Assembly (NCBI GenBank): GCA_026391735.1
Contig: JAPLDL010000021.1
Location: 1 to 64,000 of the forward strand
Reading direction: 5' to 3'
Length of the DNA: 64,000 nucleotides
Source of the DNA: Bacteroidota bacterium
GTDB taxonomy: Bacteria; Bacteroidota; Bacteroidia; Bacteroidales; FEN-979
The notes under the pieces were generated by a model that had not been told where the DNA came from, did not search any database, and saw only the letters and a list, made by a program, of their open reading frames with translations. Shown here piece after piece: positions 9,314 to 17,729 of the stretch (position 1 is its first letter; every line of letters begins with the position of its first letter). The position numbers and the translations under genes were made by a program.

Positions 9314-10021
9314 ATGGAAAAAAACAAGATAAAATACAAAGTCCTGATTATTGACGATGAGGCTCAGATCCGGCGAATGTTAAAGATGACCCTGGAGATA
9401 AATGAATACAAAGTCTTTGAAGCATCAACGGCAAAGGAAGGCATGATGGCTGTCACCATGAATCATCCCGACGTGATCCTGCTCGACCTCGGTCTACCCG
9501 ACGAAAGCGGTCTTGTTTTGCTTGGCCGGCTGAGGGAATGGTCTGCGGTACCCATCATCGTCCTAACGGTGCAGGATTCTGAATCTGTTATGATTGAAGC
9601 CCTGGATTCAGGAGCCGACGATTATGTAACTAAACCCTTCAACGCCGGCGAACTGCTTGCAAGGATCAGGGTAGCCATACGCCATTCACTCAGGATGGAC
9701 GAATCTCCAATATTCAGGTCAGGCTCTCTTGAGGTGGATATAAACAGCAGGGTTACACGTTTAAACAAGGAAGAGGTAAAACTTACTGCAACAGAATACT
9801 CCCTCCTACTCATTTTCATAAGGAATGCCGGTAAAGTTCTTACACATTCTTATATCAGCCGTGAAATATGGAGCGCTCCTTATGCCGATAACGCCCAGAT
9901 CCTCAGGGTTCATATAGCCCAGCTTCGTAAAAAGATTGAAAACGACCCTTCCGTCCCCGAAGTCCTGATCACCGAGCCGGGTGTAGGATACAGGTTGAAA
10001 ATCCTGCCAGTTGCAGAATAA
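9314..10021 (+). CDS. KdpE-like response regulator (OmpR family)
   Basis: A 235-residue regulator. The receiver domain has the acidic pair in LIIDDEAQ, the phospho-acceptor Asp58 in VILLDLGLP, and the conserved VTKPF lysine. The winged-helix OmpR/PhoB DNA-binding domain spans about 130-232 (LTATEYSLLLIFIRNAGKVLTH, in part, and ILRVHIAQLRKKIE, with GVGYRL at the end). It begins one base after the stop of the sensor gene, so translation is probably coupled. It resembles KdpE in the DNA-binding half. Its target genes are not visible here; the next gene runs the other way. Confidence 0.92.
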   Translation: MEKNKIKYKVLIIDDEAQIRRMLKMTLEINEYKVFEASTAKEGMMAVTMNHPDVILLDLGLPDESGLVLLGRLREWSAVPIIVLTVQDSESVMIEALDSGADDYVTKPFNAGELLARIRVAIRHSLRMDESPIFRSGSLEVDINSRVTRLNKEEVKLTATEYSLLLIFIRNAGKVLTHSYISREIWSAPYADNAQILRVHIAQLRKKIENDPSVPEVLITEPGVGYRLKILPVAE

Positions 10022-10040
10022 GTATCATCATTACTGCTTT

Positions 10041-10484
10041 CTATAGGTTCTCTCCGAAACGGATGAACTCTTTGGGAGTAAAGTTGGATTTCATATTCCA
10101 GAAATGGGCTTTGCCTCTTGAGATCCTGAAAATAACCAACTGCGGGCTATCATAATCCAGGCCGAAACTTTTAAGAAACGGCCTGTCATTGATAACCTTT
10201 TTCTTCAGTTCAGCATCATCAATAAATTCAGCCTCTCCGGATACTCTCAAAGATTCACCAATCATACCTGAAGGTTTGTAAAAGCAAACCTCCACTGCAG
10301 GGTTTATCAGGATCTGCCTGATTAATTCCTTTGACGTGCCGCTTTGGAAATAGAAACCATTGCTGTCGGCAAACCAAAACCCCATACACCTGACCCTGGG
10401 TGCACCCTGTTCGCAGGTGGCGAGGAAACAAACGGGGTTCTCATTGGCGAATCTTATACAGTCCTGAATATCCATCTTATTCAA
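10041..10484 (-). CDS. Pyridoxamine 5'-phosphate oxidase family protein
   Basis: A 147-residue protein of the small FMN-binding split-barrel type. The opening CIRFANENPVCFLATCEQGAPRVRCMGFWF (read in two parts) and the central FYFQSGTSKELIRQILINPAVEVCFY are characteristic of the PPOX-class family, which binds FMN or F420 and acts in oxidoreduction or as a flavin sensor. It overlaps the end of the phosphatase gene upstream by 8 bases, so the two form an operon. The substrate is unknown. Confidence 0.85.
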   Translation of the reverse strand: MNKMDIQDCIRFANENPVCFLATCEQGAPRVRCMGFWFADSNGFYFQSGTSKELIRQILINPAVEVCFYKPSGMIGESLRVSGEAEFIDDAELKKKVINDRPFLKSFGLDYDSPQLVIFRISRGKAHFWNMKSNFTPKEFIRFGENL

Positions 10485-11229
10485 GGTATTTGGCTTTTAA
10501 TGAATCGGAATCAACATTAAGGACAAATGAAAGATAATTTTCCATCCCGCCGAACGAAAGGTCTATTTCTTCCAGGGCAGCCTGCAGGTATTCAGGCCTC
10601 ACTTCCATCATTGGCCTGATGATCTCCCCGTGTTTACCTTCCTCTGTCACCTTTTGGACAAGCCGGTCGGCAAATGCCTTCAATCGCTCATTGCTCAGGA
10701 AATAATCTATTTTCACAGCCTCCATGTCAACGCCCAGTGCGCTAAGGAAAAGAACCGTGGCAATACCCGTTCGGTCTTTGCCGGCAGCACAATGATATAC
10801 CAGGGGAAAATCAGTGGCTTGTTCGAGGATCCTGAAAAAGTCGGCAAACCTTGCAGTGTCATTAAGGATCATCCTGCGGTAATCGTTGATCAGAACCTTT
10901 TCCAGGCCTTCCGAATCATTCCGGTCCAGAAAATCCATTGCCCTGTCTCTGGCTTCGTCGGGAATGACGATCCTGAGTGATTTTCTCACTGTAGAAATAA
11001 TGGTACTGGGATAGGAGTTGACCTCCCTGTCGGAACGAAAGTCAATCACCATGGCAAGCCCTATATCTTCAAGCCGGCGAATGTCGGCAGAACTGAGCTT
11101 ATTTAAGCCACCGCTGCGGTAGACCATGTTTTTCCTGAACTTCCGGCCTGCTATTGTTGGAATTCCTTCAAGGGAGCGGAAATTAGGCTGACTTTCAAGA
11201 AAAGGAGACCCATTGATTCTTTCGTTCAT
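10477..11229 (-). CDS. Tyrosine-protein phosphatase (Y_phosphatase3 type)
   Basis: A 250-residue protein with the CX5R phosphatase signature HCAAGKDRTG: nucleophile Cys147 and Arg153. The N-terminal VYRSGGLNKLSSADIRRL and IDFRSDREV are typical of the Mycobacterium PtpB/YwqE-unrelated tyrosine/serine phosphatase group (Pfam Y_phosphatase3), whose usual length is 240-270. No signal peptide is seen, so it acts in the cytoplasm, perhaps on phosphoproteins or phosphoinositides. It overlaps the PPOX-like gene downstream by 8 bases. A minus-strand -7 element lies 42 bases upstream of its ATG. Confidence 0.88.
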   Translation of the reverse strand: MNERINGSPFLESQPNFRSLEGIPTIAGRKFRKNMVYRSGGLNKLSSADIRRLEDIGLAMVIDFRSDREVNSYPSTIISTVRKSLRIVIPDEARDRAMDFLDRNDSEGLEKVLINDYRRMILNDTARFADFFRILEQATDFPLVYHCAAGKDRTGIATVLFLSALGVDMEAVKIDYFLSNERLKAFADRLVQKVTEEGKHGEIIRPMMEVRPEYLQAALEEIDLSFGGMENYLSFVLNVDSDSLKAKYLE

Positions 11230-11270
11230 CGGGAATTGATAACTTTACACTGCATTTTTTATTCAAGCTG

Positions 11271-11278
11271 CAAAAATA
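11271..11278 (-). promoter_or_regulatory. Bacteroidota -7 element (TATTTTTG, minus strand)
   Basis: A perfect TAnnTTTG match on the minus strand upstream of the phosphatase gene. It sits only 20 bases before the chosen start of the divergent MEMO-like gene, so the two promoters must be very close or overlapping. Confidence 0.45.
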
Positions 11279-11298
11279 TTCTTATTATTCAAAACATC

Positions 11299-12396
11299 AT
11301 GAAATCAATCGCAAATATTATTGCTACCGGCTTTATCATGATCATTCTCATGAGTGGCTCCCCCTCTGCCCGTATCCGCAAGCCGGTTGACCCTGTAGGT
11401 TTTGCTACCCGATCATGGCAGATGGATTCCATCATGAAAAGAATTGAAAGGCTGCAGGGCATGAAAATGAACGAAGCACTTGACCAGGGAAACATTCAAA
11501 AATTCATGTCGTGGAAAATGGCTATTTCCCCTCATGATGACTATACTTATGTGGGATGGCTTTATCCCGCCGTCCTTCGAAATGTAAAAACAGGGACCGT
11601 TATTCTTCTTGGAGTGGCTCATAAAGCCAAGAAATTCAATATTGAAAACCGGATGGTCTTCGACAGCTATGATTACTGGCAGGGGCCGTACGGACCTGCC
11701 AAGGTTTCTTCCTTAAGGGAGGCTATTATGAATAAATTGCCAAGGTCTTCGTATATCGTCCACGACAGTCTTCAGATGGTGGAACATTCAGTGGAAGCGA
11801 TTATTCCCTTCCTTCAGTATTACAACAAAAAAATCGAGATTGTCTCAATCCTGATCCCGGCCATGTCATATTCAACCATGAAAAGCCTTTCGTCAAACCT
11901 GGCCGATGCATTATTCAGCCTGAGCCAGTTTAATGACCGGGATTATCAGATCGGAAGGGATTATTCAATAATTGTGTCAAGCGATGCAGTCCATTACGGC
12001 TGCGAAGACTGGGGAGGATCAGACTATGCATTTTATGGCTGTGACACTGCCGGATATTACAAAGCTGTTGATCATGAATTTGAAATCATGAGGAACTGTC
12101 TTCTAGGCCAGGTTACCGAAATGAAAGCTGAGTCATTCACCCGGTATACGCTTCAGGATACCAATTACCATTCCTATAAATGGACCTGGTGCGGCAGGTA
12201 TTCGGTTCCTTTCGGGATGCTTACCTTGGCTCAGCTCGAAAATTCAATGCATTCCATGTCATCTTCAGGGACGCTCATTGGGTATTCCACATCCATAAGC
12301 ATCAAACCGATTCCGGTAAGTGACCTTAAAATGGGTACTACGGCTAAAGCAACAATTAAACACTGGGTAGGTTACCCTGGGATTGGATACAGATAA
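11299..12396 (+). CDS. Exported stand-alone MEMO-like protein (AmmeMemoRadiSam system protein B type)
   Basis: The frame could begin at TTG 11236, but ATG 11299 gives a clean Sec signal peptide (MKSIANIIATGFIMIILMSG, cleavage near SPSA), so I use it. The mature protein follows the MEMO fold: SPHDDYTYVGW with the first metal-type His, LLGVAHKAKKF, VEHSVEAIIPFLQYY, SSDAVHYGCEDWGG and a late WCGRYSVPFG Cys. These match the His/His/Cys positions of MEMO1 and of the LigB-like dioxygenase relatives. It is a second, unfused copy; a MEMO-AMMECR1 fusion lies at 19862. Both are predicted to be exported, which is unusual for this family. Substrate unknown. Confidence 0.8.
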   Translation: MKSIANIIATGFIMIILMSGSPSARIRKPVDPVGFATRSWQMDSIMKRIERLQGMKMNEALDQGNIQKFMSWKMAISPHDDYTYVGWLYPAVLRNVKTGTVILLGVAHKAKKFNIENRMVFDSYDYWQGPYGPAKVSSLREAIMNKLPRSSYIVHDSLQMVEHSVEAIIPFLQYYNKKIEIVSILIPAMSYSTMKSLSSNLADALFSLSQFNDRDYQIGRDYSIIVSSDAVHYGCEDWGGSDYAFYGCDTAGYYKAVDHEFEIMRNCLLGQVTEMKAESFTRYTLQDTNYHSYKWTWCGRYSVPFGMLTLAQLENSMHSMSSSGTLIGYSTSISIKPIPVSDLKMGTTAKATIKHWVGYPGIGYR

Positions 12397-12426
12397 TCGG
12401 TTATCGACCGGATAAAAATCAAAATT

Positions 12427-12834
12427 ATGGCAACAGTACATTCAAGGTATCCAGGGGAGCTTCGCACCGAAGCAACCCATCTTCAGTCAGGCACAACACT
12501 TGTCACGGATGCACCGGTAGACAACCAGGGTAAAGGGGAATTTTTCTCCCCTACCGACCTTGTTGCCACGGCATTGGGCAGCTGCATGATCACAATTATG
12601 GGGATTGCTGCAAGGAATCAAGGCTTCAGCATCGACGGGACGAGCTGGGAGATCACCAAAGTGATGGCTGACAGTCCGAGGCGAATAGGTGAAATCATTA
12701 TTGAACTGACATTTCCTCCCAACAACTATACTGACCAGCAGAAAAGGGTAATTGAACATATCACAAAAAACTGTCCGGTGGCCTTAAGCCTGCACCCGGA
12801 TCTCAGGCAAACGGTAAGGATACATTATTCCTAG
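12427..12834 (+). CDS. OsmC/Ohr family peroxiredoxin-like protein
   Basis: A 135-residue protein of normal OsmC length. Two catalytic-type cysteines are present: ATALGSCMITIM (peroxidatic position) and ITKNCPVALSL (resolving position), together with the SPTDLVATALG motif. OsmC-like proteins reduce organic hydroperoxides using a Cys pair. No signal peptide, so cytoplasmic. It follows the MEMO-like gene by 30 bases on the same strand and converges on the sigma factor gene with 8 bases between stops. Confidence 0.92.
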   Translation: MATVHSRYPGELRTEATHLQSGTTLVTDAPVDNQGKGEFFSPTDLVATALGSCMITIMGIAARNQGFSIDGTSWEITKVMADSPRRIGEIIIELTFPPNNYTDQQKRVIEHITKNCPVALSLHPDLRQTVRIHYS

Positions 12835-12842
12835 TACGTCTG

Positions 12843-13706
12843 TCAACCGAGGTAAGACTTCAGCAACCTGCTTCTCGATGAATGTTTTAGTCGGCGGATA
12901 GCTTTTTCCTTGATCTGACGAACCCGTTCGCGTGTAAGGCCAAATGCTGAACCAATCTCTTCGAGGGTATAGCTGTGGGGGTACCCGATGCCGTAAAACA
13001 TGTTCAGAATATCCCTCTCTTTTTCGGTTAAAGTTGCCATTGAACGCTGGATCTCCCTGGACAGGCTTTCGCGAATAAGGTTTTCGTCGGTATCAGGAGT
13101 GTCCACTGCAACGAAAACATCCAGAAGCTTCGTATCTTCATCCTGGTCGAGAGGGGCATCCATTGAAACCGTGCGGGTTCCCATTTTCAGAGTTTCCGCC
13201 ACCTTTTGTTCAGGGATATCCATTTCCTTTGCAAGTTCATTCAGGCTCGGTGGCCTTTCATAGATCTGTTCCAGCTTAGATGTAGCTTTACTGATCTTCC
13301 CCAATGAACCTACCTGGTTCAGCGGCAGCCTTACGATCCTTGACTGTTCAGCCAGTGCCTGAAGTATTGATTGCCTGATCCACCAGACGGCATAGGATAT
13401 GAATTTGAATCCCCTGGTCTCATCGAACCTCCTGGCTGCCTTGATCAGGCCAACATTTCCTTCATTGATCAGATCGGGCAGGCTGAGTCCCTGGTTCTGG
13501 TACTGTTTCGCAACCGACACAACAAACCTGAGGTTGGCCTTACATAGTTTTTCAAGTGCAAGCTGGTCTCCCTGTTTTATGCGCTGGGCCAGGTTTACTT
13601 CTTCCTCGGCCGTGATAAGCTCTTCCTTGCCTATATCAGCCAGGTATTTATCAAGAGAAGCCGTTTCACGATTGGTGATAGACTTCGAAATTTTAAGCTG
13701 TCTCAT
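12843..13706 (-). CDS. rpoD: Primary RNA polymerase sigma factor (sigma-70, RpoD/SigA)
   Basis: A 287-residue sigma-70 factor, the usual short form of the Bacteroidota primary sigma, without the long region 1.1. Region 1.2 is at the start ([20 protein letters not shown]), region 2 holds [29 protein letters not shown] (in part) and the -10 recognition helix [15 protein letters not shown], region 3 PLNQVG.. and region 4 the helix-turn-helix [27 protein letters not shown] (in part). It should direct transcription from TAnnTTTG promoters, several of which are seen in this window. Its ATG overlaps the TGA of the Do protease gene (ATGA), so translation is coupled to the protease. Confidence 0.95.
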   Translation of the reverse strand: MRQLKISKSITNRETASLDKYLADIGKEELITAEEEVNLAQRIKQGDQLALEKLCKANLRFVVSVAKQYQNQGLSLPDLINEGNVGLIKAARRFDETRGFKFISYAVWWIRQSILQALAEQSRIVRLPLNQVGSLGKISKATSKLEQIYERPPSLNELAKEMDIPEQKVAETLKMGTRTVSMDAPLDQDEDTKLLDVFVAVDTPDTDENLIRESLSREIQRSMATLTEKERDILNMFYGIGYPHSYTLEEIGSAFGLTRERVRQIKEKAIRRLKHSSRSRLLKSYLG

Positions 13707-15142
13707 AATCCCAAACCATAATACGCTCTCATCCCGTTCGGGTACAACCCTTCCACAAGCACACCACCATCCTTCCCCGTGAGGGCATCTTTCAGTTCCC
13801 GGGTCGAATTGATACGCTGCCTGTCAACATTGACCAGGATAAAACCCGGTTTTATCCCGGCATCACTGAACTTACCCGGTTCGATCCGGGTGATTTTAAA
13901 GCCTGAGCTTAATCCGTATTTTGACTTTTCTTTATCACTGAGAAGTTCAAAGGTTGCACCGAAAAGCTGAAGCTTGCCTGCATCTACAGAAGCCACATTT
14001 GTACTGTTTTCATCGATCATCCTCACCGGCAATTCAATCTGTTTCCCGTCCCTGATAATGGTGACTGAGACAACATCACCCGGACTGAGCTGTGAAACTA
14101 TTTCCATCAGTTCCGACTTCCCGTTTACGGGTTTATTCTGAATGCCTGTAATGATGTCGCCTTTCTGAATTCCGGCTTTTTCAGCTGCGCCACCAAAAAC
14201 AACTTCGTTAACATATACGCCGGTCAGACTGTTAAGACCATTATCTTTTGCAAACTGATCGTCAATCTCACTGTAATAAACACCCAGGTATGCCCTTTGG
14301 ATTTTACCATATTTCGTGAAATCATCTACCACTTTTTTTACAATATTAACTGGTATGGCGAAGGAATAGCCTGTGTAATAGCCGGTTCCCGATGCAATGG
14401 CCGCATTGATCCCGATCAGTTCACCCCTGGTATTGACCAGGGCTCCACCGCTGTTGCCCGGATTTATTGCGGCATCGGTCTGAATGAATGACTCTACAGC
14501 TCCCTTTGAACCCAGGATGTTGATATCGCGTGCTTTGGCACTCACAATACCAGCGGTCACAGTCGATGTGAGGTTGAAGGGATTGCCCACGGCAAGTACC
14601 CATTCCCCTATTTTCACTTCATCGCTGTTGCCATAAGCCAGAAAAGGAAGGTTGCTCTCCTCGATGCGGATAAGAGCAAGGTCTGTGCTCGGATCAGTTC
14701 CTACTATCTTTGCTTTGTATACCCGTTTGTCATTCAATGTTACTGTGACATTCACTGCATCCTGCACCACATGATTATTGGTCACAATATACCCGTCGGC
14801 TGAAACAATAACACCCGATCCCATGGCTGAATATGGTGAGATATATTCACGCGGACTTGGGTTGCCAAAATTGAAAAACTGAAAAAAGTCATCGTAAACC
14901 AGGCTTTTTTTCTGAAATTCCGATTTGATATGAACAACGGCATGAACCGAGACAGAAGCTGCAGTCTCAAAATCGGGAAAGGTTCCTGGTTCGCCGGGGC
15001 CATATAAGGCAACCTGGCGGACTGGAATTCCTTCGGGCTTTGGATAATAAATGGTGTGCTTCTTTTCAAATGCTTTATAGAGCCCAAGGGATACAAACCC
15101 TCCCATGACTGCAATCAGGAAAATTCCAACGTATTTCTTCAT
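13703..15142 (-). CDS. Do/HtrA-family periplasmic serine protease
   Basis: A 479-residue trypsin-like protease. An N-terminal hydrophobic segment (residues 4-21) is a signal peptide or anchor. The catalytic triad is complete: His124 ([10 protein letters not shown]), Asp154 (STDLALIRI) and Ser231 ([11 protein letters not shown]). Two PDZ domains follow, about 285-375 (YLGVYYSEI to VSVTIIRDG) and 390-475 (second one shorter, [19 protein letters not shown]). It degrades or refolds damaged envelope proteins. It lies directly upstream of, and overlaps by 4 bases, the primary sigma factor gene. I recall the same neighbour order in Bacteroides, but cannot check this here. Confidence 0.95.
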   Translation of the reverse strand: MKKYVGIFLIAVMGGFVSLGLYKAFEKKHTIYYPKPEGIPVRQVALYGPGEPGTFPDFETAASVSVHAVVHIKSEFQKKSLVYDDFFQFFNFGNPSPREYISPYSAMGSGVIVSADGYIVTNNHVVQDAVNVTVTLNDKRVYKAKIVGTDPSTDLALIRIEESNLPFLAYGNSDEVKIGEWVLAVGNPFNLTSTVTAGIVSAKARDINILGSKGAVESFIQTDAAINPGNSGGALVNTRGELIGINAAIASGTGYYTGYSFAIPVNIVKKVVDDFTKYGKIQRAYLGVYYSEIDDQFAKDNGLNSLTGVYVNEVVFGGAAEKAGIQKGDIITGIQNKPVNGKSELMEIVSQLSPGDVVSVTIIRDGKQIELPVRMIDENSTNVASVDAGKLQLFGATFELLSDKEKSKYGLSSGFKITRIEPGKFSDAGIKPGFILVNVDRQRINSTRELKDALTGKDGGVLVEGLYPNGMRAYYGLGL

Positions 15143-15373
15143 GGTTTATAATTATTGGTTTTACATAAATAATGATACTGCCATCTGCGAAATCTCTTTC
15201 ATCACATTTAAACCTTATGACGATTTACAAAACGTATTCCTCAAAATCATATTTTTCATACCTCGTTAAAATCTGTTAATGAAAGTGTTAAAATATTGTT
15301 AACGTATTTATTCTGATTGTCATATCACTTTAATTACCGAACCGGATTAAGTAAGAAGATAAAAGATATCCTC

Positions 15374-16510
15374 ATGAAATCCGGACCAGTTATGAAAATA
15401 TTTCCTACAACAAAAACCGTGCAAAAATTAAATTTTTGTCTGACTTTTTGTGTTTTATTCAGTCTTAATAATTCAATTGCCGGCTTTAAGAACCACTTTC
15501 AGAATACCTGCCTCAAAATGCAGGACACGATATCTTGTCTGACTGATGCATCAACCCGACAAACTGTCAGGGTGACATTCTGGAACGTGGAGAACTTATA
15601 TGATACTTATGATGACACTACCAGGCTGGATGATGAGTTCACAAGCGGAGGGGTTATGCGGTGGAACTACAAACGGTTTCACCTCAAACTGAACCATATA
15701 GCCAAGACCATACTGGCTTTAGGGCAGTGGGAACCACCCGCTGTAATTGGGTTATGCGAAGTTGAAAACCGCTTTGTCATGAACAGACTGATCTACGACA
15801 CTCCTCTCAAACCTTACGGTTACAGGATGATCCATCACGAATCCCCTGATCTCAGAGGCATTGATGTGGCTTTATTGTTCCGCCCCTCTGTTTTCAGGGT
15901 ATTATGCTCAAAACCATTTAAGATCAGCTTTCCTTTCGATACTTCAGCACGCACCCGGGAGATCCTGTTGATCGTTGGACAGGTTTATGACAGAGACACC
16001 TTGAACATTCTCGTCAACCACTGGCCTTCGCGGAGAGGCGGTTATTCCGAATCACAGCCGAGAAGGGATTTTGTTGCAGGGGTGTTAAAGCGGATTACCG
16101 ACTCATTGTTTGAAAAGCATCCCGGCAAGAAAATTCTTGTTATGGGAGATTTCAACGATGAGCCATCCTCAGCTAGCATCAGGGACATCCTGCATTCGGT
16201 ACCGCCTGATTCATCGGGAGACCCACGGGATCTTATTAACCTCATGTATCCCTGGACCGGCCGGCTGGGTTCACATCGTTACAAAGGGGTATGGGCACTC
16301 CTCGACCAGTTCATGATCAGCAAAAGCCTTTTGAGGCCCACATCAGGGTTGAGGTACGTCAAAGGATCGGTATGCATTTTCAGGGGTTCATTTCTTCTGA
16401 AAGAGGATCTGAAATATTTTGGTGACAAACCGTTCAGAACATATAACGGTCTGAGATACGAAGGCGGGTTCTCCGATCACTTGCCGGTATATCTTGACCT
16501 CAGTTACTGA
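15374..16510 (+). CDS. Exported endonuclease/exonuclease/phosphatase (EEP) family protein
   Basis: The frame extends to a TTG at 15317, but ATG 15374 (or 15392) precedes a hydrophobic segment (LNFCLTFCVLFSLN) typical of a signal peptide, so I choose 15374. The EEP motifs are present in order: FWNVENLYD (Asn and metal region), GLCEVENR (metal Glu), VNHWPSRRGG (His), MGDFNDEPSS (Asp/Asn pair) and GFSDHLPVYLDL (catalytic His and Asp). Family members are metal-dependent phosphodiesterases such as DNase I or sphingomyelinase. This one is probably periplasmic or secreted; substrate unknown. It converges on the radical SAM gene with 13 bases between stops. Confidence 0.85.
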   Translation: MKSGPVMKIFPTTKTVQKLNFCLTFCVLFSLNNSIAGFKNHFQNTCLKMQDTISCLTDASTRQTVRVTFWNVENLYDTYDDTTRLDDEFTSGGVMRWNYKRFHLKLNHIAKTILALGQWEPPAVIGLCEVENRFVMNRLIYDTPLKPYGYRMIHHESPDLRGIDVALLFRPSVFRVLCSKPFKISFPFDTSARTREILLIVGQVYDRDTLNILVNHWPSRRGGYSESQPRRDFVAGVLKRITDSLFEKHPGKKILVMGDFNDEPSSASIRDILHSVPPDSSGDPRDLINLMYPWTGRLGSHRYKGVWALLDQFMISKSLLRPTSGLRYVKGSVCIFRGSFLLKEDLKYFGDKPFRTYNGLRYEGGFSDHLPVYLDLSY

Positions 16511-16523
16511 TAAGGTTCCTTCA

Positions 16524-17729
16524 TCAGCCCCATACGCCGTTAATCCTGGTACTGCAATATCCGCAGTTGCCATTCTTAATATTATTTGAAGTTACTGTAA
16601 ACCCTTTTCGTTCGACAAGCAATTTCCGGCATTTAGGACAATATGTATTCTCATATTCGGTTCCCGGCACATTGCCGATATATACATAATTGATACCGGC
16701 TTTCCTCGCAATGTTGTATGCCTGTTCAAGTGTTGCCAGAGGAGTATAAGGGATGCTGGTGAGTTTATATAATGGGAAGAACCGGCTGAAATGAAGGGGA
16801 GAATCGGCGAATCCATTGGCAACAAGCCAGTCGCACATTTCTTTTATCATATCCATTTTATCGGTCCAGCTTGGAACAATGAGGTTAGTAATTTCAAGCC
16901 AAACACCTTCCTCCCTCAGTATCTTTAATGTCCTTAAAATTGGTTCGAGGCTACCCCCGTTGAGTTTTGCATAGATATCCTCCCTGAAGGATTTGAGGTT
17001 GATATTGGCGGCATCCAGGAACCTGGCCAGTTCCCTCAAGGGTTTCTCGTTGATATAGCCGTTGCTGATCAGAAGGTTTTTTATCCCGCGGGCCCGGGCA
17101 AGTTTTGAGGTCTCGAAGGTATATTCATAAAACGACAAAGGTTCAGAATATGTATAGGCAATGGTTTTACACCCGCCCGAGGCCGCTTCGCTAACAACCT
17201 GGGCCGGGAACATCTCAATGTTTTTCGTTGTTTTTGGGCTCACCTGGGAGATTTCCCAGTTCTGGCAGTTCAAACATGCCAGGGTGCATCCTGCGGTTGC
17301 TATGGAGAAACTTTCTGACGATGGGAGGTAATGGAATAAAGGTTTTTTCTCAATCGGGTCAATATGTACGCTGCAGGGATTGCCAAAAGCAATAGAATAA
17401 AGTTTTTCCCCATAGGCAACATGATTCCGGCATAAGCCCTCCTGCCCTTCTCTCAGGACACACTGGTTCGGGCAAAGCTGGCATTTGACTCCCTTTGGCG
17501 TGAGTACATAATACAGGGATTCCCTGCTGTATTTCCCCGGTCCTGTTGCCGGTGGTGGCATACCTTCATTCATATCGGACAGATTTTTGGCAAAACTGCT
17601 GAACGGTCTGATGCCTGCTGCTGCTATACCCAGCGTGGCAATGCTTAAGCGGAGGAACTCCCGTTTGCTGAACCGTTGAGAGCCTATGGATTTCACATTA
17701 TAAATATACGATTTTTTTTCGCCAAACAA
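16524..17729 (-). CDS. AmmeMemoRadiSam system radical SAM enzyme with Tat-like leader
   Basis: A 401-residue radical SAM protein. The [4Fe-4S] motif is C-x3-C-x2-C at Cys148, Cys152 and Cys155 (GCTLACLNCQNW). A four-cysteine site precedes it (Cys83, 86, 90, 100) and a zinc-ribbon ends the protein (CPKC at 364-367, CGYC at 389-392). Residues 20-45 (FSKREFLRLSIATLGIAAAG) look like a twin-arginine signal with Lys-Arg in place of Arg-Arg, implying export. The frame overlaps the upstream membrane-protein gene by 32 bases; a GTG at 17696, just after that gene's stop, is an alternative start. Family members accompany MEMO and AMMECR1 proteins and are predicted to modify a small molecule or nucleobase; substrate unknown. 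Confidence 0.88.
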   Translation of the reverse strand: MFGEKKSYIYNVKSIGSQRFSKREFLRLSIATLGIAAAGIRPFSSFAKNLSDMNEGMPPPATGPGKYSRESLYYVLTPKGVKCQLCPNQCVLREGQEGLCRNHVAYGEKLYSIAFGNPCSVHIDPIEKKPLFHYLPSSESFSIATAGCTLACLNCQNWEISQVSPKTTKNIEMFPAQVVSEAASGGCKTIAYTYSEPLSFYEYTFETSKLARARGIKNLLISNGYINEKPLRELARFLDAANINLKSFREDIYAKLNGGSLEPILRTLKILREEGVWLEITNLIVPSWTDKMDMIKEMCDWLVANGFADSPLHFSRFFPLYKLTSIPYTPLATLEQAYNIARKAGINYVYIGNVPGTEYENTYCPKCRKLLVERKGFTVTSNNIKNGNCGYCSTRINGVWG

